NCBI GenBank assembly: GCA_039586035.1
Contig: JBDHLD010000007.1
Span: 1-64,000, forward strand
Length of the DNA: 64,000 bases
Direction: 5' to 3'
Source: JBDHHQ01 sp039586035
GTDB taxonomy: Bacteria > Gemmatimonadota > Gemmatimonadetes > Longimicrobiales > Gaopeijiaceae
Shown: piece by piece, positions 34,312 to 44,319 of the stretch
How positions within the stretch are numbered: position 1 is the stretch's first letter
Layout: the number at the start of each line of letters is the position of its first letter
Translations under genes and position numbers: made by a program
Notes under the pieces: model-generated
Seen by the model: the letters and a program-made list of their open reading frames with translations, nothing else
What the model was told of the DNA's origin: nothing
Database searches by the model: none

Positions 34312-36255
34312 CTACGCCGGTCCCCCGGCGGCGGCGTGCTCCGCCGGCTGGGGTGGAGCGACCTCCGGCGCGGCGCTGCCGCTGTCCGACGCAGCTCCGT
34401 CGGAGAAGTCGAGCACGCCCGCCTCCAGCCATCCATAGCGACCCTCGAGCACGCTCTTCGCGGTCTTGTACGTGGCAACGTCGTCGTTGGCGAAGATCGT
34501 GCGGAAGTTCTGGCGAATGCGCCTTCTGGCGTGGCGTGCGAACAGGTCGGCCAGCTCCACCGGCGTGGGGTCCGCCGGGTTCGCTCGCCTCAACATCTGC
34601 GCCCGCACGCAAGCTGCGGTCAGGACGAACAGGTCGGCGCCGATGTCCACGATCCGGCCCAGGACCGCCTGACGCCGCTCGAGCCCGGCGCCGAAACGGA
34701 TCATGGCGTAGAACAGGGCGCGGGCGAGCTTCCGCGACATCCGGTCGGCGAATCGGAGATGTCCGGCAAGGGGCCCGAACTCCCCGTACCGGGGCCAGCG
34801 ACCCCAGCCCAGCCACCGCGTCGGGTACCACCACGCATAGTGCAGCCCGGCCTTCAAGAGCCCCGAAAGGCGGGCGCCCACCGGAGCCCGAGGATCCACC
34901 AGAGCGCCCGCCACGCTCAGGTGCGCGTCCACCGCTTCCCTGGCGATGAAGAGCCGCATGATCTCGCTGGAACCCTCGAAGATCAGGTTGATCCGCATGT
35001 CGCGGAACGCCCGCTCGATGGGGTAGGGCGTCTCGCCGCGGGCCCGCAGGGAGTCGGCCGTCTCGTATCCACGGCCACCCCGCACCTGGAGCGCCTCGTC
35101 GATGACCTCCCAGCCGGTCTCACTGTGCCACATCTTGGCGATGGCCGCTTCCAGCCGGATATCGAAGATCTTCCGGTCTGCCATGATGGAGGTGAGCTCC
35201 ACCACCGCCTCCATGGCGAACGTATCCGCGGCCATCTTGCCGATCTTCTGGGCGATGGCGTCGTGGCGGCCGACCGGCGCGCCCCACTGAACACGTCGTG
35301 AGGCCCAGTCCCGGCACATGGCCAGCGCGCCCTTGGCGGCCGCGAGACAGAATGCCGGCAGCGAAAGCCGGCCGGTGTTGAGCGTGATCAGGGCCAGCTT
35401 GAGGCCCCTCCCCTCGCCCCAGAGGACGTTGTCCTTCGGGACGCGGACGTCTTTGAAGGTCACCACGCCGTTCGAGATGGCCTTCAGGCCCATGAACTCA
35501 CAGACGTGGTCGATCTCCACGCCGTCCCAGTCGGTCTCGACGATGAACGCCGTGATGGGCCGCTTGCCCTTCACCCCTTCTCGGGCGGGCGTGCGGGCCA
35601 TGACCACCATGATCTCGGAGCGGGGGCCGTTGGTGCACCAGAGCTTCTCGCCATTGAGAATCCAGGCGTCTCCGTCCTCCGTGAGCTCGGCGGTCGTCGA
35701 CATGTTGGCCGGATCCGAGCCGACCTCCGGCTCGGTGAGGGCGAACGCCGAGATGGCGCCCGCGGCCAGACGCGGCAAATAGGCCCTCTTCTGCTCTTCG
35801 GTGCCGAAGTAGACCAGGGGCTGGGGTACTCCGATGGACTGATGGGCGGAGAGGAACGCACCCGAGGCCGAGCAGCGGCTCGACACGATCATCAGCGCAC
35901 GGTTGTAGCTGAGCTGGGAGAGACCCAGGCCACCGTACTCCCGGGGGATCTTGATGCCGAAGGCACCCAGCTCGGCGAGCCCGTCCAGGACCTCCTGCGG
36001 GACCCAGCCGTCCCGGTCGTTGGCGTCTCCGTCCACGTTCTGCTCGACGAACGCCTCGAGGCGCGTCAGGAACTCCTGAGCACGCTGCTGCTCCTCCGGG
36101 TCCGGTGCCGGGTGCGGGTGGATCAGGTCGAGAGCCAGTCGGCCGTCCCAGATTCCACGCGCGAAGCTGCGCTGAGACCACTCCGTCTCACGGGCCGCCT
36201 CGGCGACTTCACGGGACTCGAGCGCGGACGCGGGCTGGTTTCCGGGGTTCGCCAT
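34312..36255 (-). CDS. Acyl-CoA dehydrogenase family protein, long form
   Basis: 647 residues from ATG 36255 with AAGGAGA at ideal distance. The family core is plain: FGIKIPREYGGLGLS, ALTEPEVGSDPA, LNGEKLWCTNG, GGRGYE and FRDMRINLIFEGSSEIMRLFIARE. The Glu in FEGSSE is near the usual catalytic position. A C-terminal extension of about 200 helical residues, ending in a low-complexity Ala/Pro tail, makes it longer than the usual 380 residues and similar to the VLCAD/FadE-type long forms. It would oxidise acyl-CoA with FAD. No ETF or thiolase gene is adjacent. Confidence 0.9.
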   Translation of the reverse strand: MANPGNQPASALESREVAEAARETEWSQRSFARGIWDGRLALDLIHPHPAPDPEEQQRAQEFLTRLEAFVEQNVDGDANDRDGWVPQEVLDGLAELGAFGIKIPREYGGLGLSQLSYNRALMIVSSRCSASGAFLSAHQSIGVPQPLVYFGTEEQKRAYLPRLAAGAISAFALTEPEVGSDPANMSTTAELTEDGDAWILNGEKLWCTNGPRSEIMVVMARTPAREGVKGKRPITAFIVETDWDGVEIDHVCEFMGLKAISNGVVTFKDVRVPKDNVLWGEGRGLKLALITLNTGRLSLPAFCLAAAKGALAMCRDWASRRVQWGAPVGRHDAIAQKIGKMAADTFAMEAVVELTSIMADRKIFDIRLEAAIAKMWHSETGWEVIDEALQVRGGRGYETADSLRARGETPYPIERAFRDMRINLIFEGSSEIMRLFIAREAVDAHLSVAGALVDPRAPVGARLSGLLKAGLHYAWWYPTRWLGWGRWPRYGEFGPLAGHLRFADRMSRKLARALFYAMIRFGAGLERRQAVLGRIVDIGADLFVLTAACVRAQMLRRANPADPTPVELADLFARHARRRIRQNFRTIFANDDVATYKTAKSVLEGRYGWLEAGVLDFSDGAASDSGSAAPEVAPPQPAEHAAAGGPA

Positions 36256-36290
36256 GATGTCTCTCCTTGTGCCAGAGCCCAGGTTGGACT

Positions 36291-37544
36291 CTACCCGCCT
36301 CGCTCCACAGGGTTGCGGCTCGGGGCGTCGGTCGCGGCGCCGTGGGAGACCAGCGACAGCTCGTGCCGGAAGAATCGTTCGATTTCTTCGGCGCGCGCCT
36401 CGGCGTCCGCCTCGCCGATCTCGATGAGGCGCGACAGGTAGTCCGGCTGGAACAGGATGAGGCTGAGCGCGTCCGGGCTTCGTGTCGCCTTGGTGCCCAA
36501 TCCGCGCGTGAGGAACCGGAACGCCTTTGGCAGTTGGGGCTCGTACTCGTTGGCGAGGACCCCCAGGTCCACCGAGGGACGGAGCACGAGCAGATCCACG
36601 TGCCGGAGGCCGTCTCGCTGATCGTTGGGCAGCCGGTCCAGAAGTCGATTCAGCCGTTCGAGGCGGTAGGCGTCCTGATCCAGCAGGTCCAGGAAGACCG
36701 AGTTCATGAGCACACCCGCCACCTGCGCGGGAGGCGGGTAACCCGTCACCACGGGCCGGGCCGCCTCGCTGTGGCTGCGGACGTACCGCGTGGAGATCGC
36801 GAGGATCCGTCGGGCGCCGAGATGCAGGGCTGGCGAGAGGGGCGCCGCCAGTCGGATGCCACCGTCCCCGTACCACTTGTCTCGGATCTTCACGGCGGGG
36901 AAGAACAACGGCAGCGCGGCCGAAGCCATGACATGGTCGATGGTCAGCGTCGTCTTCACGGAGCGGCGCAGAGGACGTTCCCACTCCCGGATGTCGTCGC
37001 CTTGGACCCAGGTGATGGACTGCCCGGTGCTGTAGCTCGACGTGCTCAGCGCCACCGCCTTGAGCCGGCCTCGGGCCAGGCGGTAGTTGACGCCGGTGAG
37101 CTCACCGTCGACGGAGTGGAGCGCCTCTCGCAAGAAGGAGCGCAGCGGGCTCGTGTCCACGAAGCCCTTGACCCGGGGCGGTCCTCCGTGGCCTCCGGAG
37201 GCGAGCTGGCCGAGCCATCGGACGGCGTTCCAGCCCAGGGAACCGGCGTCCACGCGGAACACGTCCCCCACGGTAAGGTTCGACCAGAGACCGGCGAGCT
37301 CTTCCACCATCTGCCGGAAGGTCCCGTGATGGGACGCCAGCAGGGCGGCGTTGATGGCGCCGGCGGAGACCCCCGTCACGATGGGGATCTCGAGGTTGGG
37401 GAGACGCCTGGCGATGTATCGCAAGAAACCGATCTGATACGCCGCACGAGCGCCGCCTCCCGTCATGACCAGCCCCAGGTCGGGCACCCCTTTTGGGGGG
37501 GGCTCGGTCGGCGTCGCCGAGTCGTCTCTCGCGTCTGCGTGCAT
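36291..37544 (-). CDS. Patatin-like phospholipase
   Basis: 417 residues from ATG 37544; an upstream GTG at 37607 is possible and the frame stays open to 37940. The catalytic features are intact: GGGARAAYQIG (oxyanion hole), GVSAG (nucleophile serine) and YGDGG with the Asp of the Ser-Asp dyad. About 120 further residues after the DGG motif are predicted helical and are typical of bacterial members with MSSAALP-like HVMASAALPLFFP. It would hydrolyse acyl esters of lipids. It lies 35 bp downstream of the start of the acyl-CoA dehydrogenase gene and on the same strand, so the two may share a transcript. Confidence 0.88.
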   Translation of the reverse strand: MHADARDDSATPTEPPPKGVPDLGLVMTGGGARAAYQIGFLRYIARRLPNLEIPIVTGVSAGAINAALLASHHGTFRQMVEELAGLWSNLTVGDVFRVDAGSLGWNAVRWLGQLASGGHGGPPRVKGFVDTSPLRSFLREALHSVDGELTGVNYRLARGRLKAVALSTSSYSTGQSITWVQGDDIREWERPLRRSVKTTLTIDHVMASAALPLFFPAVKIRDKWYGDGGIRLAAPLSPALHLGARRILAISTRYVRSHSEAARPVVTGYPPPAQVAGVLMNSVFLDLLDQDAYRLERLNRLLDRLPNDQRDGLRHVDLLVLRPSVDLGVLANEYEPQLPKAFRFLTRGLGTKATRSPDALSLILFQPDYLSRLIEIGEADAEARAEEIERFFRHELSLVSHGAATDAPSRNPVERGG

Positions 37545-37963
37545 CTCGGCCGTGTCGATGAGGGGGACCAACTCCTGCTCCCAGGTGCGGGTCGAATTGT
37601 CGAGCACCGGTCCGGGGGCGTCAACCGAACCGAGCGGGCCCGTGGCGCCAGGGGACTTGATTCGGACCCGGGGACCCGCCGAGGGACCCGCGCCGCGTCG
37701 GCGTCGTCGTGGACTCGCGCGGCCCGATCGTCGGCTCTTATGCTCCACGCGAGCGGCCGGGGCGACGCACGCCCCGACGCCAGCAGGAGCGGTCGCGCCG
37801 CTCACGGTCTCCGCCTCGCCGCATCGGGCGCGATGCACGACCGTCGCCCAGCCGCTGCGCGCCTCTCCAGGGCAACACGTGGACAGCCCGAGCCGGATCC
37901 AAGGCCCCGCTGAGGAGGAGTGGGTTGGATGGAATCGCAAAGAGGTCCCGGACGGGAACCGCC
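37545..37963. other. 419-bp divergent spacer, nothing recognised
   Basis: It separates the patatin gene (minus) from the multiheme cytochrome gene (plus). I see no known RNA, no good promoter pair and no strong hairpin. GAGGAG at about 37914-37919 is too far from the cytochrome start to be its ribosome site. Confidence 0.4.
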
Positions 37964-40375
37964 ATGTGTGACCCGCGCGCGCTGAAGACCCTGGACTCGA
38001 GGGCGGGCGGAGCGCCCCTGGGCGCGATGGCCCTGGCCGGAAGCCTGGCCCTGACCGCTGTGTGGCTGGCAGCCCCCGGTCTCGTCCCGTGGACCGGCGC
38101 CACCGCGGGACTCGCCCCGACCAGCATCGGAACGACGACGCAGGAAGTGGGGCCTCCGGTCGCCGACTTCGTGGGGGCCGCGGTCTGCGGCGAGTGCCAC
38201 GTCGATCAGCTGGCGGCCTGGCAAGGCTCCACCCACGGTCGCGCCGGCGGGCCCGCCGGTCCCGAGACCGTCATCGCGCCGTTCGACGGCACGCCCATCG
38301 AGTTCGCGGACGCCACCGTGATCCCGGCGGTGTCCGAGGAGGGCGCCTACACGTTCACGGTCCGGCGGCCGGGTCGCGCCGATGTCGCCTACACCGTGGA
38401 CGGCGTGATCGGCCGCGGGCACATGGTGGGAGGGGGGACCCAGGGGTTCGTGAGCCGCATGCCGGACGGGACCGTTCGATTCTTGCCCTTCGACTACAGC
38501 CGCCACGGTGAGACCTGGTTCTGCAACACCGGACGGGCCGCGGGCTGGTGGACTTCCGGCGACGAGCGCGCGCGGCCCCGGACCGACGAAGGTTGGATCC
38601 CCGTCACCCCAGACCTGCGACTCGCCGAGTGTGGGGACTGGCCCCCTGTCCGCGTCCTGGGGACCGATTTCCGCTTCGGCAATTGTCAGGGCTGCCACGG
38701 TAGCCAGATCACGGTGGCCCTGAATCCGGTGGCTGGCCGTTACGAGACCCAGGTGGGCAGCCTGGCGATCAACTGCGAGTCGTGTCACGGGCCGGGCCGG
38801 AGGCACGTCGACCTCGCCAGAAACGCGGACCTGAGCGTCGCGGATGACGCGGGGATCACGCAGCCCGCGCTCCTGGACGAGGACGCCTCCCTGGAGCTCT
38901 GCTTCCAGTGCCACGCCCTCAAGCGCGCTCTGCAAGCGGAGTACCTGCCCGGTGACGACTTCGCCACCCACTACTCCCTGCTCCTGCCGCAGCTGGGGGA
39001 TCGGCCGTTCTACCCGGACGGCCGGGTGCGGACCTTCGCCTACCAGCAGAACCACCGGCAGAGCGCGTGCTACCTCGACGGCGCCATGACGTGCGTGGAC
39101 TGCCACGATCCTCACGGCCCGGGCTACCGGGACCTGGCGGCAGAGCCCCTACCCGACCGCTTCGACGACGGTCAGTGCGTGGATTGTCACGCCAGCAAGG
39201 CGGGAGAACCGACGCTACACACCGGCCACCCCGCCGAGTCGGAGGGTAGCCGCTGCGTGGCGTGCCACATGCCCTACCTGCAGCAGCCGGAGCTGGGCGA
39301 CCGCATCCGCTACGCCCGGTCCGATCACACCATTCCCCTGCCCAGGCCCGGGGCGGACGAGTCCATGGGCGTCCCTAGCGCGTGCGCCCTCTGTCACCAG
39401 GGCCGGACCACCGAGGAGCTGGCCGCCTGGACGCGGGAGCAGTGGGGAGAGCTCAAGCCACACGAGCCGGTGGAGGCCGCGTTGCTGGAGGCGGAGCGCC
39501 TGGGCGCTGCGGCCATGGGCAACCGAGAGGCGCTGGCGCTCCTGCGACCGGAAGATCCCAACGCCATGCCGTTGGTGGCCGGTGTCAACCACCTCCTGGA
39601 CGGTTACCTGCGGCCCGACATGCCCGAGCTGGATCCGGAGGTCGAGGCGGCGCTCCAGGCGCTGACGGACCATCCAGATCCGGACGTACGATCCGTGGCC
39701 CTGGTCGCCCTCCACGTCGCCAGGGGCGACGACCCGGGCGTTCGCCGGTTCTTGAGCGACAAAGTCGCGGTCCTGGGCGAGCAGCAGGAGTCGGTCCTAC
39801 GACGCTGGCTGACGGGACTTCGCTTCATCGGCGATGGGTACCGACGGCGGGGCGACCCCGTAACCGCACTCCAGGTAGTCCGTAAGGGCCTGGAGATCGC
39901 GCCGACCGACGCCGGGGTGCTGCTGGACATGGGTGCGCTGTTCGACGCCGTAGGTGACGTGGCCGAGGCGGCGGGGTATTACCAGCGCAGCCTGGAGGCA
40001 GATTGGACCCAATCGGTGGGGTGGGTGAACCTGGGGCAGGCGTTCGAAGCCGGGGGTGACCCGCTGCAGGCCGAGCGGGCGTATGAGCAGGCGCTCGTGG
40101 TCTACTCCGGCGAGGCGTTGGCGCACCTGAACCTCGGGAACCTCCGCCTGGCAGCGGGGGACTACCCCGCCGCCGTCCAGCGTTACACGCAGGCGCTCGA
40201 GTTCGACCCCGGACTCGCCGGTGGGTGGTTCAATCTGGCGCTGGCACATTTGGGCTTGGCGGAGACCGGTTTGGCTGCCGAGGCCCTCCGCGCGTCGTTG
40301 GAGATCGACCCGCTGGATCAGGAGGCACGGGATCTCCTGGCTCGCATAGAGAACCAGCCGGACCTCGGCCGCTAG
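37964..40375 (+). CDS. Octaheme c-type cytochrome fused to TPR repeats
   Basis: 803 residues. A signal/anchor (MALAGSLALTAVWLAAPGLV) is followed by eight heme-attachment motifs in order: CGECH, CQGCH, CESCH, CFQCH, CVDCH, CVDCH, CVACH and CALCH, spread over residues about 70-480. The last 250 residues are TPR units (for example AEAAGYYQRSLEADW, AERAYEQALVVYSGEALAHLNLGNL). It should be an exported electron carrier or multiheme oxidoreductase of the cytochrome c554/nitrite-reductase-related fold, with TPRs docking a partner. No cytochrome maturation or quinone-oxidoreductase gene is adjacent. Confidence 0.85.
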   Translation: MCDPRALKTLDSRAGGAPLGAMALAGSLALTAVWLAAPGLVPWTGATAGLAPTSIGTTTQEVGPPVADFVGAAVCGECHVDQLAAWQGSTHGRAGGPAGPETVIAPFDGTPIEFADATVIPAVSEEGAYTFTVRRPGRADVAYTVDGVIGRGHMVGGGTQGFVSRMPDGTVRFLPFDYSRHGETWFCNTGRAAGWWTSGDERARPRTDEGWIPVTPDLRLAECGDWPPVRVLGTDFRFGNCQGCHGSQITVALNPVAGRYETQVGSLAINCESCHGPGRRHVDLARNADLSVADDAGITQPALLDEDASLELCFQCHALKRALQAEYLPGDDFATHYSLLLPQLGDRPFYPDGRVRTFAYQQNHRQSACYLDGAMTCVDCHDPHGPGYRDLAAEPLPDRFDDGQCVDCHASKAGEPTLHTGHPAESEGSRCVACHMPYLQQPELGDRIRYARSDHTIPLPRPGADESMGVPSACALCHQGRTTEELAAWTREQWGELKPHEPVEAALLEAERLGAAAMGNREALALLRPEDPNAMPLVAGVNHLLDGYLRPDMPELDPEVEAALQALTDHPDPDVRSVALVALHVARGDDPGVRRFLSDKVAVLGEQQESVLRRWLTGLRFIGDGYRRRGDPVTALQVVRKGLEIAPTDAGVLLDMGALFDAVGDVAEAAGYYQRSLEADWTQSVGWVNLGQAFEAGGDPLQAERAYEQALVVYSGEALAHLNLGNLRLAAGDYPAAVQRYTQALEFDPGLAGGWFNLALAHLGLAETGLAAEALRASLEIDPLDQEARDLLARIENQPDLGR

Positions 40376-40433
40376 GGCCGCCCTGCCGGCAGGACCTGGG
40401 CGGTCGGAAACGAGAAGCTCGAGGAGTCAAAGC

Positions 40434-40817
40434 GTGAAGAAACAGATATTGATGGCGGCCGCCCTGGCTGCGGGAGCCACCGGGACCGTCGCGGCGTGCA
40501 GCGACAGCATCGTCGAGGGTGGCCTTCCGCTCACCGTATCCATCACGGCCGACCGGACGGTGGCGGAGGTGGGTGATTCCGTGGTCTATTCCGCCGAGGC
40601 CACGGGCACGAACCTCGTGGGCCTGGCCCTCGACTTCGGTGACGGCGCGGTGGATTCGACGGCCGCGTCCGGTGCGGTGAGGGCCGGGATAACGCGCGCG
40701 CACGCGTACGGCGCCGCCGGAACGTACGTGGCCAAGGCCACCGCGGTCGATGTGCAGGGCCTCGTGGTCGAGATCACCGATTCTGTCTCGGTGCAGATCG
40801 TCGAATCTGGAGGCTAG
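40434..40817 (+). CDS. Small PKD-domain lipoprotein
   Basis: 127 residues from GTG 40434 with GAGGAG upstream. KKQILMAAALAAGATGTVAAC is a lipoprotein signal, so the mature protein would be membrane anchored. The rest is one PKD (immunoglobulin-like) domain, with LALDFGDG and HAYGAAGTYVAKATAVD as its hallmark strands. Such domains bind carbohydrates or proteins at the surface. It lies 58 bp after the octaheme gene and upstream of SusCD; a common transcript with the cytochrome is possible. Confidence 0.75.
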   Translation: MKKQILMAAALAAGATGTVAACSDSIVEGGLPLTVSITADRTVAEVGDSVVYSAEATGTNLVGLALDFGDGAVDSTAASGAVRAGITRAHAYGAAGTYVAKATAVDVQGLVVEITDSVSVQIVESGG

Positions 40818-41316
40818 ACCTCCAGGCGGGTTCCCACACGTGTCACGGAAGCCGCCGACCAGCCGTTCGTCAACGTCGCCCGGCGTCGCTCGGATGGGCG
40901 TCCAGGATCGGAAGGCCCCACACGCGCGTTTGTCCACAAGGCCAAGCGCCCCCCAAAGCTTATTGACACGATCGGGGTCGGAGTCGTACCGTCAACGCGA
41001 CCAAAAACGACGGGATTCGCATGCTGGTAGCCCTCCCGACGCCGACAGCGGTGCGGGGTTCTTGCCCGGGTGGGGCAAAAGCGTGCGCGGGAAGCCGCGT
41101 CAGGCCATGGTCGAGGGCCAGATTGCGGTGAGGGCGACAACCTCGAAACTGGGCGGTTGGGCATGGTGGAAGGCGTTCTTGCCGGTACCCGATCGATCCA
41201 ATGCTGTCCCATCCTACCGGGGCCAGTAGGTGGTCCCTGTGCAGCCGCGGGCTGTGACGCCGCGGCGCACCCGACCAACTCTTCTGTCTCATCGTCACAC
41301 TAGAAGGAGCGGTTGT
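40818..41316 (+). other. 499-bp leader/spacer before SusC, no gene recognised
   Basis: No supported protein frame. It contains a promoter-like TTGACA at 40963 and two hairpins in the presumed leader: TTGCCC-GGGTG-GGGCAA (41062-41078) and CGCGG-GAAG-CCGCG (41086-41099). I compared these by eye with cobalamin, TPP, SAM and c-di-GMP riboswitch patterns and found no match. Confidence 0.4.
40963..40992 (+). promoter_or_regulatory. Sigma-70-type promoter candidate for SusCD
   Basis: TTGACA at 40963-40968 is a perfect -35 hexamer. After 18 bases comes TACCGT (40987-40992), which keeps the key T, A and final T of TATAAT. It would give a leader of roughly 320 bases before the SusC start codon at 41317. 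Confidence 0.45.
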
Positions 41317-44310
41317 ATGGACTTCCCAACGTTCGCACCCTCCGGCCCCACGGCCGGGCGTTGGCGCGCAGCGACCACGGGCTTGTTGGCCCTGGCGTTC
41401 GCGGCCTTCGCACTTCCTGCGTCCGCGCAGGACACCGGGACCATCACGGGGATGGTGTCGGACGCCACCACGGGCGGTGGCTTGAACTCGGTGCAGGTGT
41501 ACGTCGAGGGCACCGGTCTCGGGACGCTGACCAACCAGGGCGGTCGGTTCATCATCCTGAACGTGCCTGCGGGCGCCTACACGCTCACCGCCGAGCGCAT
41601 CGGCTACACGATGAGCTCGCAGGATGTCACGGTCTCCGCGGGCGGAACGGCCGAGGTCAACTTCACGATGGGCGCCGAGGCCCTGGGGCTCGACGAGATC
41701 GTGGTGACCGGTACGGCCGGTGCGGCTCGTCGTCGTGAGGTCGGCAACAGCATCGCCCAGTTGGACCTGACCGAGGTGCCGGAGCCGCCGGTCAGCGTGG
41801 ACGGGCTCCTGCAGGCCCGTGTTCCGGGCATGACCGTCATGCAGAGCACCTCCAACGCTGGCGGTGGCGCCCGGATTCGCCTCCGTGGCAACGTGTCGGT
41901 TGCCCAGAGCAACCAGCCTCTCGTCTACGTCGACGGCATCCGCATCAGAGGCGACGCGTTCCACAAGAACGTGCCCGCCACGGGATACCCCGGTCGCAGC
42001 GGCAACGACGTGTCGAGCCCGCTGAACGACATCAATCCGAACGACATCGAGCGGATCGAGGTCATCAAGGGCGCGGCGGCGACGACCCTGTACGGCACCG
42101 AGGCCGCGGCCGGCGTGATCCAGATCTTCACCAAGCGGGGCCACCAGGGCACCGCCCGGTGGACCGCCCAGGTGGACATGGGAGCCGCGTACGTCGGTTC
42201 GTTCGGCCCCGACCCATCCACGCGCCCGCCGTCCGAGCCGGAGGCGTCGTCGTCCGGTGGAACCTCTGACTTTCTGTTCATCAACCCGTGGCTGCGCACC
42301 GGCTTCCAGCAGAAGTACTCGCTGTCGGTCGGCGGCGGTAGCGAGGCACTCCAGTACTTCGTGTCCGGGAGCTTCGAGAAGCGGGAGATGCCGCTTCCCA
42401 ACGACTTCCTGGACAAAGGCGTGATCCGCGGGAACTTCACGTTCTCGCCCACCAGCAACCTTCAGTTCAACTGGAATACGTCGTACACCGGCACCGCGAT
42501 CAGCAATACGGCCGCGGGGAACAACGCCCATGGGCTCACGCTCAACTCCTTCCGTCGCGACGCGAACTATCTGGCGGACGAGTCGTTCGATGCCATCGAT
42601 CCGTTCCGGAACCAGGCGATCACCACGGACCTGGACCACCTGGTCACCGGGATCACGGCCACCCACACGCCGTCCAGCACGTTCACGCACCGTCTGACGC
42701 TGGGATACGACCAGGCGCACCAGAACAACCGGAACCTGCGTCCGTTCGGCTTCATCCGGGCCCCTCTGGGGATCCTGAACGACGGCCGGAGCCGCTTCAC
42801 GACCTTGACCGCCGACTACGTGGGTAGCCTCAACTTCCCGTTGGGTGGGAACCTCCGTTCGACGTTCTCGTTCGGAGGCCAGAGCGTGACGTCGGACGTC
42901 CAGCAAACGGTTGCGTACGGCGAGGACTTCCCGGGACCCGGTGAACCGACCGTCAGCGCCGCGGGAACCAGGCTCGGATTCGAGCTCCGCGAGAAGGTGG
43001 TCAACGCGGGGCTCTTCGGGCAGTTCCTGCTGGATCTGAGCAACAAGTACTTCCTGACGCTCGGCCTTCGGGTGGACGGAAACAGCGCTTTCGGTGAGGA
43101 CCTGGGCCTCCAGGCGTACCCCAAGCTCAGCTTCTCCTGGGTGGTCTCGGACGAGTCGTTCTGGGGAGAGAGCCTCGGCACGGCGAAGATCCGGGCCGCT
43201 TGGGGTCAGTCTGGCCGGGCGCCGGGCGCCTTCGACGCCGTTCGCACCTTCGACCCGGTGGGCTGGGGGACCAGTCCGGCCTTCTACCCGCGCAATCTGG
43301 GGAACGACCAGCTCGGTCCCGAGCGGACGTCTGAAGTCGAGGTGGGCTTCGAGAGCGCCCACTTCGACAACCGGCTCACGCTGGACTTCACCTACTACAA
43401 CCAGAACACCACGGATGCCTTGTTCAGCGTGCGGCAGCCGCCGTCGAACGGCTTCGTAGACGTGAACGGCAGCACATCGCAGCTCGAGAACGTGGGTGAG
43501 ATCAAGAACCAGGGCATCGAGCTGGGCATCAACGCCACGCTGATTCAGACCGATCGCTGGCAGTGGGACCTGGGTGGATCCGTCTTCACCAACGACAGTG
43601 AGGTCGGGCTGCCCGGGGAGATCCCCGAGTTCTCGGTGGGTGACAACGCCTGGATCATCGATGGCCAGCCGGTGCCGGTCATGCGGCCCGACCGGTGTAT
43701 CACCAATCCGAATGCCTTGGCCGAGCCCATCATCGTCAACCAGGGTTCGAGCGAAGCGGCGGCCCTGGACGACTGCGTCATCGGTCCGAATCAGCCCACC
43801 AAGATCTTCGGGATCAACACCTCCCTGGTCATGCCCGGGAACGTCCTCCTGACGGCCCGCGGTGAGTTCCAGGGTGGCCACTACATCTACAACGGCGCCG
43901 CCTGGAACGCCGTGAGCCGCTCGGTGATCTGGCCGGGCTGCTACGACTTCTACAACACGGTCGAGACCCAGGGCCGCGATGCCGCGGTGGCGTCGGAGCG
44001 GGCCCGGTGCGACACGGCTCTGTCGGAGAACGACTTCTTCAATTACAAGGCCGACTTCTTCAAGATCCGTGAGGTGACGCTGTCCGTGCCCTTTGCGGAC
44101 CGGTACACCTTCACGGTGTCGGGCCACAACGTGTTGCGTTTCCTGAACACGGACAACTTCCCGACCTTCGAGCCGGAGATGGGCAACAACAACGACAACA
44201 ACGCGATCAGCCGGGACGGCGCTTCGAGCAACGCGTTCCTGGTTTCCAGCATCAGCGAGCACGTGCCGCCTGCAACGACCTGGACGTTCTCGATCCGGGC
44301 AACCTTCTAG
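41317..44310 (+). CDS. SusC/RagA-type TonB-dependent outer-membrane receptor
   Basis: 997 residues from ATG 41317 with AAGGAG upstream. A signal peptide (LLALAFAAFALPASAQ) leads into a carboxypeptidase-regulatory-like domain (GTITGMVSDATTGGGLNSVQVYVEG). The TonB box region (LDEIVVTG) and the plug domain follow (LLQARVPGMTV, IRLRGNVSVAQSN, PLVYVDGIRI, IEVIKGAAATTLYGTEAAAGVI). The remaining 750 residues form the beta-barrel. It imports large ligands, usually glycans or peptides, with the SusD lipoprotein encoded 9 bp downstream. The ligand is unknown: no glycan-degrading enzymes are adjacent. Confidence 0.93.
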   Translation: MDFPTFAPSGPTAGRWRAATTGLLALAFAAFALPASAQDTGTITGMVSDATTGGGLNSVQVYVEGTGLGTLTNQGGRFIILNVPAGAYTLTAERIGYTMSSQDVTVSAGGTAEVNFTMGAEALGLDEIVVTGTAGAARRREVGNSIAQLDLTEVPEPPVSVDGLLQARVPGMTVMQSTSNAGGGARIRLRGNVSVAQSNQPLVYVDGIRIRGDAFHKNVPATGYPGRSGNDVSSPLNDINPNDIERIEVIKGAAATTLYGTEAAAGVIQIFTKRGHQGTARWTAQVDMGAAYVGSFGPDPSTRPPSEPEASSSGGTSDFLFINPWLRTGFQQKYSLSVGGGSEALQYFVSGSFEKREMPLPNDFLDKGVIRGNFTFSPTSNLQFNWNTSYTGTAISNTAAGNNAHGLTLNSFRRDANYLADESFDAIDPFRNQAITTDLDHLVTGITATHTPSSTFTHRLTLGYDQAHQNNRNLRPFGFIRAPLGILNDGRSRFTTLTADYVGSLNFPLGGNLRSTFSFGGQSVTSDVQQTVAYGEDFPGPGEPTVSAAGTRLGFELREKVVNAGLFGQFLLDLSNKYFLTLGLRVDGNSAFGEDLGLQAYPKLSFSWVVSDESFWGESLGTAKIRAAWGQSGRAPGAFDAVRTFDPVGWGTSPAFYPRNLGNDQLGPERTSEVEVGFESAHFDNRLTLDFTYYNQNTTDALFSVRQPPSNGFVDVNGSTSQLENVGEIKNQGIELGINATLIQTDRWQWDLGGSVFTNDSEVGLPGEIPEFSVGDNAWIIDGQPVPVMRPDRCITNPNALAEPIIVNQGSSEAAALDDCVIGPNQPTKIFGINTSLVMPGNVLLTARGEFQGGHYIYNGAAWNAVSRSVIWPGCYDFYNTVETQGRDAAVASERARCDTALSENDFFNYKADFFKIREVTLSVPFADRYTFTVSGHNVLRFLNTDNFPTFEPEMGNNNDNNAISRDGASSNAFLVSSISEHVPPATTWTFSIRATF

Positions 44311-44319
44311 GAGGCGGCC

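Noticed and set aside
40990..41316. Possible riboswitch in the SusC leader
   Set aside because: Hairpins exist, but no match to the cobalamin, TPP, SAM or c-di-GMP core sequences.
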